From positions 1-64,000 of the forward strand of contig CALXOW010000010.1 in the NCBI GenBank assembly GCA_944390115.1: a DNA stretch of 64,000 bases, read 5' to 3'. This document shows, piece by piece, positions 45,637 through 52,700 of the stretch. Under the pieces are notes generated by a model. It was not told where the DNA came from and ran no database searches. It worked only from the letters and a program-made list of their open reading frames with translations. The position numbers and the translations under genes are program-made. Source of the stretch: an uncultured Anaerobiospirillum sp. GTDB taxonomy: Bacteria > Pseudomonadota > Gammaproteobacteria > Enterobacterales > Succinivibrionaceae. Each line of letters begins with the position of its first letter. Within the stretch, counting starts at the first letter, position 1.

Positions 45637-47276
45637 TCACGCGGCGTAAGCCACACAAAGTCTTCTTCACTGATACCGGCGCCCTTAGCCCAAGCCTCCA
45701 GCCCCAGCTCCTTGGCTTTTTTGACCCAATAAGTTAAGGTCGCCCCGGACAGGCCAAAGATCGTTGCGGTCTTATTAACCGACAGGCCCCGGTTGAGGAC
45801 GGCATCAACCGCCGCCAGCTTAAAGGCCGAAATCTGGGCAAAAGCGACCTCAGGCTGCTTTTCCTTTTGCTCGCGCGCCAGCAAGTCCGCTGCACCCAAG
45901 TACTCTTTGTCTAAATTGCGCAAGCTAAGGCACCATGGCAATAAGCCCTCTTCTCTAACCTCACGCAGCAGCACTGAAACAAAGGACACCGACACATGAA
46001 AACTCTCGGCGAGCATGGCGTTGGACATAAGGCCAGTCGTTGCTAGGGCGATGATGCGAATCTTACGATCGCCGCTGACCTTCATACCACGGCCATCGCG
46101 CTCCTTGACGACCAGATCCGCGCCTGACGCCTTGGCACGGGCTTCCTTACGCGCCGCCGCTTCAGCTGCGGCAGCCGCCTCTTGGGCCTCACGCTCCTTG
46201 GCTTCCTCTTCAGCCTGAGCCTGAGCGCGTTTCAGTTCACGCTCTTTGAGCCACTGATAGATGATAAATTGTGGAATATCATGGGCATCGCTGACGGTAT
46301 TCACTGACACCTCTTGGCGCTCGATGCGGCTCAACAGCTCGTCCTTTTCCTCCTCGGTGAGCTCATCGTCATCCTCCTCTGAGGCTTCGTTCTCTTCCGC
46401 CTGAGCCTCAGGGGCCGCCGCTGTGCTTGCAGGCAGCTCTAATTCCATATCATCGAGGTTTCCGACATCGCCCCAGTTGTCAGTGGTGCAGTCATCCACC
46501 ACCTCAGCCTCATCCTCCTCAGGTACCGGCTTACCGCGCAGCGGCTGCGGCACGATAGCTTGCGCCAGCTCCTGGGTCGTAGGCATCTTGACCTCGGCCA
46601 CTTGCGCTTGCTCTTGAGCTACTTGCGCTTGGGCGGCACGGACGGCAGCTTGAGCCTCCTCTTCAGCGGCACGCTCCGAGGCCGTAAGCGCGGCCACTCC
46701 CAGTTTCGAGCTTAAATCCTCGAGCACAGAGATATTGGTTTCTGGGGTTGGGAAGGCCATGGTGGCAGCAGGCGTAACTGCTTCAGCTGGAGCGCTCGCA
46801 GGTGCAGAGCTTTCCGTTGATGGGACATTCGCACTCTCAGGGGCAGCGGAAGTGGTGTCAACAACTGTAGCCTCTGGAACGGCATTGGCCACCGTGTTTT
46901 GCGCAGCGGCTGGGCTGGAGCTTTCAGGAACAGCCACCGGGCTTGGTTCGGCCGGGGCTGTCACTGCCGCGTCAGCTGTGGTTGCTGCCGGGGTTTCAGT
47001 CTGAGCAACATTGGCAGCTGCGGGAGCGGGAGCAGCCGCTGCGGACGGAGTGGCCGTCCCTATGTGGTCGACCACGTAGTAGGCCTTGCCACTTAAGTTC
47101 AAGAACTCAGGGGTGAGGCACTGCGCCTCATGATAGAGCTGGCCTTGCTCGCGCAGCCACAGATAGACGGTGGGCGGATTGATGTGATATTGGGCGGCGA
47201 CCTCATAGACCGAAAGGTCGTGGTTAACTAATTTTGAAACCAGCTCAGCCTTGAGCGCGTCAGTTACCTGCTGCAT
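45633..47276 (-). CDS. HTH-repeat protein with long Ala/Pro/Glu-rich linker
   Basis: A 547-residue protein. An N-terminal HTH (residues 2-45: LVNHDLSVYEVAAQYHINPP) is followed by about 230 residues of low complexity rich in Ala, Pro, Glu, Ser and Val. Then come an acidic patch (EEDDDELTEEEKDEL), another HTH-like unit (VNTVSDAHDIPQFIIYQWL), a charged coiled-coil stretch (AEEEAKEREAQEAAA), and at the C-terminus one complete A-B pair (SGDRKIRIIALATTG to EGLLPWCLSLRNLD; ISAFKLAAVDAVL to LGLEAWAKGAG). The ATG at 47276 has AAGGA 6 nt upstream. The layout (two end domains joined by a flexible linker) suggests a bridging DNA-binding protein; this is inference. Confidence 0.82.
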   Translation of the reverse strand: MQQVTDALKAELVSKLVNHDLSVYEVAAQYHINPPTVYLWLREQGQLYHEAQCLTPEFLNLSGKAYYVVDHIGTATPSAAAAPAPAAANVAQTETPAATTADAAVTAPAEPSPVAVPESSSPAAAQNTVANAVPEATVVDTTSAAPESANVPSTESSAPASAPAEAVTPAATMAFPTPETNISVLEDLSSKLGVAALTASERAAEEEAQAAVRAAQAQVAQEQAQVAEVKMPTTQELAQAIVPQPLRGKPVPEEDEAEVVDDCTTDNWGDVGNLDDMELELPASTAAAPEAQAEENEASEEDDDELTEEEKDELLSRIERQEVSVNTVSDAHDIPQFIIYQWLKERELKRAQAQAEEEAKEREAQEAAAAAEAAARKEARAKASGADLVVKERDGRGMKVSGDRKIRIIALATTGLMSNAMLAESFHVSVSFVSVLLREVREEGLLPWCLSLRNLDKEYLGAADLLAREQKEKQPEVAFAQISAFKLAAVDAVLNRGLSVNKTATIFGLSGATLTYWVKKAKELGLEAWAKGAGISEEDFVWLTPRD

Positions 47277-47599
47277 ATCACATCCTTGTTCGAGGTTAGG
47301 CGCAAAGTCCAATTGTCCTTAATTTAGCCGTGAACCCCGGCTAAATCAAGTCTTTTGGCCCACCCCGTAGGTGCGGCAAGTCCCAAGGCTGAGGCGCAAG
47401 CTTACTCTTCACTCAAGTCCTTGACCTCAGGGGCGGGCGCTACCGCTTGCCACTCAGGAGCTGGCCCGGTCAGGGTAAAGCATGGGGCGGGCGCCTCGGC
47501 CGTGACCTGGCCCAAGATGAGCGATAAAGCCCCTACTCACCGCCCAGCTGAAGGGCGGCCCCTGGGGCGTGGGCTGCAAGAGGCTTTTAGCTGGTGCGA
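47277..47599. other. Spacer with two copies of the dispersed 12-mer
   Basis: No credible gene. The segment contains GGGGCGGGCGCT at 47430-47441 and a one-mismatch copy at 47484-47495 (last base C for T). It presumably carries the promoter of the 47276-45633 gene; no clear boxes are seen. Confidence 0.45.
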
Positions 47600-48283
47600 T
47601 TACTTAAGGGCGCGTGTGATGAGTTCGCCCACCGAGTCGGCGACCTCTGAGGCTAGGCTGCTGACGGTGTCGTAAGCGTCACTGGAGGCAGAGCCCATGG
47701 CCTCAATCCCCTTGCACGCGGTATTGCTCAAGGAGTTAATGCCATCGCACACAGTGTTGGCCAGACTGTCGCTGTCAGTCTCGTTTGAGAGCAATTTGGC
47801 AGCAGTAATGGCGGTTAAAGTGGCTAAGGCTAAACCACCGCCAATGCGGGCGGCCTTGCCTGCCTTGGGGTTGAGCAGAAGGGCGGCGGCAAAGGAGGCA
47901 GCGGCGATAGCAACTTCACGCACCTGGTAGCTGTTAGCCTCGCCAGTCACGCACCAGTTGGCAAAGTGCTCGCAGTTGTTGAAGACCAGCGAGTAGTGGT
48001 CTTCGTGCTCGCGACTGAGGGCACGCTCCACGATTTCTTCAGGCGAGAACTTGGCGTCATCATGCACGAGAACCGTGACCTCATCGCCCTCGGCAAATTC
48101 CTCCAGGCTGTAGATCGTGACGCCGGTATTGAGCAGATAGGCCACCACCTTACCGTCGCCGATGTAGATGCCGTGATGCTGGTACAAAGGGCGGTGGGCC
48201 ACGACGTGCATGCCCGCCTTCAGCTCACTCTCAGATACGCCATTACTGCTGTCCAGCAGATCGGAAATTGCCGTGGAAATCAT
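47600..48283 (-). CDS. LRAT-domain protein (NlpC/P60 superfamily), paralogue 1
   Basis: A 227-residue protein with the LRAT fold, a thiol acyltransferase/hydrolase related to NlpC/P60 and the H-REV107 phospholipases. The histidine motif YQHHGIYIGDG is at residues 34-44 and the catalytic NNCEHFANWC at 102-111 with nucleophile Cys104. The C-terminal part has a hydrophobic helix (VAIAAASFAAALLL), a second one (GGGLALATLTAITAAKLL) and then repeated amphipathic motifs (SLANTVCDGINSLSNTACKG). Lipid or thioester substrates are likely; the true one is unknown. It lies 68 nt after a close paralogue on the same strand, so it is probably co-transcribed with it. AAGGAAGAG lies upstream of the ATG at an unusually long spacing. 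Confidence 0.85.
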   Translation of the reverse strand: MISTAISDLLDSSNGVSESELKAGMHVVAHRPLYQHHGIYIGDGKVVAYLLNTGVTIYSLEEFAEGDEVTVLVHDDAKFSPEEIVERALSREHEDHYSLVFNNCEHFANWCVTGEANSYQVREVAIAAASFAAALLLNPKAGKAARIGGGLALATLTAITAAKLLSNETDSDSLANTVCDGINSLSNTACKGIEAMGSASSDAYDTVSSLASEVADSVGELITRALK

Positions 48284-48351
48284 GGTTATTACTCTTCCTT
48301 GGTTGTACAGAGCGCTTAAAGACGGGCTTTGCAGCGGTTGAGCCGATATGA

Positions 48352-49470
48352 TTACTTGAATAAGCCCGAGAAGAAATCGCCAACCGAGTCGGCAATATCA
48401 CTGACCGTGTCGCAGGCATCGGAGGCGAGGTCGCTCACCGTATCGTAAGCATCAGAGGCCAGGTCGCCGACGGTATCAACGGCGTCTGAGGCGAGATCAG
48501 CAGCACCCGAAGCTATGTCACCGACCGTATCAACGGCGCTCGAGGCCAAGTCACCGACTGAATCCAAAACATCACTGGCGGTATCACCGACCGAGTCGAT
48601 GACGTCGCTGGCCGTTTCACTGACCGAGTCAGCTATGTCTGAGGCCAGAGCACTAAATTCATCGCCGATCTCTGACGCCGTGTCGCTGATGATATCGTAG
48701 GATTCTGAAGCGACAGAGCTAACAGAATCAAACGCCTCGCTGGCAGCGCCCGTGACGGTATCAAAGGCATCGCTGATAGAATCTCTGACCTCATCGTCGG
48801 ACAAAACTTTGTACAAGCCTACTCCAACAGCAACGGTAGCGGCAGCGGCAGCTACCGGTACCGCAACTGCGGCTAAGCCTGTTGCTGCGGCAGCACCACT
48901 GGCCGCGCCTGCGGTGGTGGCAGTGGCAGTAGCTCCGGCTCCGGCACTGGCCGCAACACCACCACCAACTGCGCTCGCAGCGGTGAGAGCACGGACAGCG
49001 GAAAAAGCAGCGCTTCCAACGCGCACCGACGTCTGCGCATGGTGAAGAGCTAAGGCGGCGACAGCGGCCAGAGCCGTCGTTTCGATCGCAACTTCACGCA
49101 CCTGGTAGCTCTTGGCCTGACCTGTTATGCACCAGTTAGCAAAGTGCTCGCAATTGTTGAAGACTAGGTTGTAATCATCTTCGCCGACACGATCGAGCGC
49201 ACGATCCACAATTTCATCTGCCGAGTACAGGGCATCGTCGTGCTCGTAAACAGTTACCTTGTCACCATCAGCAAATGTGCTCCAGCTGCAAACGGTGACG
49301 CCGGTATCGAGTAAATAGGCCACGACCTGGCCATCGCCGATGTAGATACCGTGATGCTGGTAGCCGATACGATGGGCCACAACGTGCATGCCAGGAGTCA
49401 GCTCGTCAACCGAGGCACCATCACTGGAGTCCAGCCAATCAGAAACCGTCGTAATTGCAGTTGAAATCAT
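48352..49470 (-). CDS. LRAT-domain protein with long repeat tail, paralogue 2
   Basis: A 372-residue protein with a domain like paralogue 1: YQHHGIYIGDG at 37-47 and NNCEHFANWC around 105-114 (Cys107). The ATG at 49470 (GAGAAGAG upstream) begins MISTAI as in paralogue 1, so an in-frame extension to 49542 is rejected. After a hydrophobic Ala/Gly/Thr/Val-rich middle (about 140-235) the last 130 residues are an amphipathic repeat with alternating period 11/7: SVGDTASDV, TVGDIASGA and TVSDLASDA recur. Such repeats often coat membranes or lipids. The coding DNA of the tail is itself repetitive (48400-48620). A lipid-directed effector is plausible; this is inference. Confidence 0.85.
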   Translation of the reverse strand: MISTAITTVSDWLDSSDGASVDELTPGMHVVAHRIGYQHHGIYIGDGQVVAYLLDTGVTVCSWSTFADGDKVTVYEHDDALYSADEIVDRALDRVGEDDYNLVFNNCEHFANWCITGQAKSYQVREVAIETTALAAVAALALHHAQTSVRVGSAAFSAVRALTAASAVGGGVAASAGAGATATATTAGAASGAAAATGLAAVAVPVAAAAATVAVGVGLYKVLSDDEVRDSISDAFDTVTGAASEAFDSVSSVASESYDIISDTASEIGDEFSALASDIADSVSETASDVIDSVGDTASDVLDSVGDLASSAVDTVGDIASGAADLASDAVDTVGDLASDAYDTVSDLASDACDTVSDIADSVGDFFSGLFK

Positions 49471-49716
49471 GCTCTTCTCGATATTTCCGAAAAACGGAAA
49501 TAAAAAATTAAATGACAATGTGCGCCTAATGCACTTTTTCACCTAGCTACATCTTAGCACTAATCGAGCTGTTTGACTGACGCCAAACATAAAATTTTGA
49601 AATTTTCCCCACCCTACCAGGTGGCAATGGGCGCGCCCCTCTTCACGGGACGACACAACCCCGCCTCTGCACTGGGACGTGCTTAAGCTTCTAAGGGGAA
49701 TGTACAGGGCGGGCGC

Positions 49717-52700
49717 TTAGCTAAAAGTTCCGATCAGCGTCATGGTCTTGCCGTCGCCTTTGCTGGGGGCTTTGAGCTTATTGCTGACCGATGGAAATTG
49801 CGCCGGGGTGACCTTAGGCTCAGGTTTAGTTGTGACCTTAGGCTCGGCACTACTTGGCTTTGGCCCTGGCTTTGGGCCTTGCGGGCCGCCTGGGGTACGG
49901 GTTTGGTTTTGGGCTGGTTTTTGCGGCTCGTGCTCCTTGTGGGCGCCTAAGTCGGCGACACACTTGAGCTCGCCCATGCTTTGGTCGGTGCAGCGGGCTA
50001 GGCGTGCCACATCGCCTGGATCGCAATAGAGGATGTGCAGGTGCTGGCGCGCGCGGCTAATGCCGGTGTAAAAGAGCTCCTTGCTCAGGCCGTCGGCTTT
50101 GTGATCGCCGATGATGAGCGCGACCTTGTCGGCCTCCGCACCCTTAAATGAATTGATGGTGCTCAGGCTGATGTGGTCGTTATCAACACTAAAGCGCTCC
50201 TTGTAGAAGGCGTTGTTCTCAGAGAGCCGCACGTGGCTTAACGCCGCCTCCGCTTTCACTGCAAGATCGGTGATGATTTCGCGATCGGAGTGGCGATAGA
50301 GCAGCGCCGACTTCGGGTCCTGCTCAAAGCCCAGATGCTCAATCCAGCTGGTGAGCTGGTCGATCTCCTGCTTTAAGGCTTGATTTGATGGGGTCTGACT
50401 GAGCTGACGCTGGCGATCCTTGAGATCGCTCTTTAAGAGCTGGACGATTTGGCGCTGATGACGGCCCATCAAATCGGTGCCAATGCCTAAGTAGGCGGCG
50501 AGCATACGCTCGTAGAGGCGCTTGGCACTTGGGGCATATAAGGCTAAGACCGCCGCTGCAATCAGCTTGGCGATGCGCTCCCACACTGTCGGTGCTAATG
50601 CCGTCAGGCGTAGGAGCTGCAAGGTGCTATTTTCACCATCATCGCGCGGCTTGATGCGCCCGAGCGGCGCTCCGCTCGAGGAGCGCTCGGTGAAGGCGAC
50701 ATTGTAGTCGTGGCACAGCGCCGCCAGACTAATCGGATAGCACTTGAGGGTGCTCTTATCGGGCACCGCGTAATCATCTAAGAAGCTCAGCGGCGCCAGG
50801 CTTGCCTCTAAATTTAAGGCGGCGCGGCTCTCCTGCAAGGCCTCGTTGATGAGCAAGGCCTCGACCAGGAACGCCTGCTCACTCGGTCCCAGCTGGGTAC
50901 TCTTCTTGGGATCCGTAAAGGCGGCCGTAAGCTCGGTCAGTTCGGCGCACAGGCGATTTTTGCTCTCGGCATAGCGCGGTCCCAGCGCCCAGCTTAAGTA
51001 CTCGTTGTGGTGGTGGGCAATGAGATAGTGCTCGCGACATAAGCGCTGCTGGAGGTGGTAGAGCACCTGCTCGGCACTGCTTAAGAGCTCAGGACCGACA
51101 GCAGTTAAGACGCGCTGCTCTAAGCTTTGCATCATTAGGGCAGTTTTATGCATACGCCCAGTGTGGCGCATCATGAAATCAAGGTACACCAGCGGGGCGC
51201 TGTGTGCGGCTAATACCGCCCATGAGGTGGTGAGCTCATCGGAGAGATTGCGGCGCTCACTGCGCGATAGCGGAGCAAAAATGGCGTGGGTGCCATGATT
51301 TAAGGCGCAGAACTTATTGACCTGCTGCCACATATCCTCGAGTACCGAGAGATAGTAAATGCGGCTACTTGCTTCCTTGGTGTTAATGAGTTTGAGCGCG
51401 CGCTGATAGGACAGCGCATTCTCGCTTAGGCGATGAATGGTGAGCGCACCTAAGATCTTGGCTTCATCGGTCCCGACTTCATCTAAGCTGCGCCCACTAA
51501 GACGTGCGTCGCTCAAATCATGGGCCTGAGGGGTAGTGCGTCCGGAGAGCTCAGTTAGGTCGGGCTCCAGCGCCTCATTGAGCCACTGCTCGGAGGCGGC
51601 CTCTTGCTCCTTACTGCTTGCCGCAAAAGGCAAGGCAAAGAGCTGGCTTAAGGCGTTGAAGCTCAATAAGGTGACCGGGAGCGGGCGCCGTAATTGGAAT
51701 TGAGCTGTGACCTCGCCTTGGACAAAGGCGCGCGCTAAACGCGAGCATTGGGTGCGTACCAGCTCACTGCGCAAACGCTCTAAGGTAAAGGCCGCCATAT
51801 TAAAGGCGCTAGGAGAGGTCTCAAAGGGCAAATTAAGGCGTTTGGCCTTAGTCTTGAGATTGCCTTGCTCTTGGGCGATCGCATCCCACATCTGCTCGAT
51901 GCTCAAGGTGCCCTTGATGCCGCTGTGACCTAAGGCTTGACGGGCTTGATTCTGCTCGCGCTCCCAGCTCATATAGCGCGTGAAGATCATATTGATGTTG
52001 TAGCCAATCTCCTCGGAGGTAAAGGCTTCGAGCTTATAGCGATGCACAGCGGTGGCAAGACCAGGATTTAAGCGGTACGACAGCGGCAAGACGCGCACGG
52101 TGACGCGCTGAGTGCGCTCTAATTCTTGCAGCTGCGCCATTAAGGCTGAAGACAGCTCTAAGCAGCATTGGGTCAGCTCTTGGTTGAGATCGCGCCCTGC
52201 CAAGGACTGGGCCTTAACCGCGCGCAGCTCGTCTTGGGTATTTAGGAGTTGGCTTAAAGCTGAGATCGCTTGGCTTTGCGGCGAGCTTGAGTCGGGGGTA
52301 CTGCGCTTAACCGGCTTTGGCTCATGCGGCTTGGCGGTAATCAGGCCTAAGTTAACCCCGGAGCTGGTCTCAGCCGTGCTGCTGGCATTAAGTGGGCTTA
52401 ACTGCGGCAAGACCTTGTTGAGGTTAGTTAAGAGCAGGACCAAACGGCTTAAGGAAGCGGTGGTGTGATAGAGGTTTTGGCAGAAGTCGGCAAAGAGATA
52501 GCAGCAGCGCAGCTTGGTGCAGCGGGTTAAGAGCTTGAACAAAAACTCTGGGCGCACGTCTTGCGCCTCATCCACCATCACGATATCAAAGGAGCTTAAA
52601 TCAAGCTCATCTAACGCCTCGGGAATACTGAGGGCGCACACAGTGAAGCGGCTTAAGTCCAAGTTGACTACATGGCGCTTGAGACGCTCCATGATAAAGG

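Noticed and set aside
48400-48620. Short direct repeats considered as a CRISPR array
   Set aside because: They are in-frame codon repeats of the LRAT paralogue 2 tail, with no constant repeat/spacer length.
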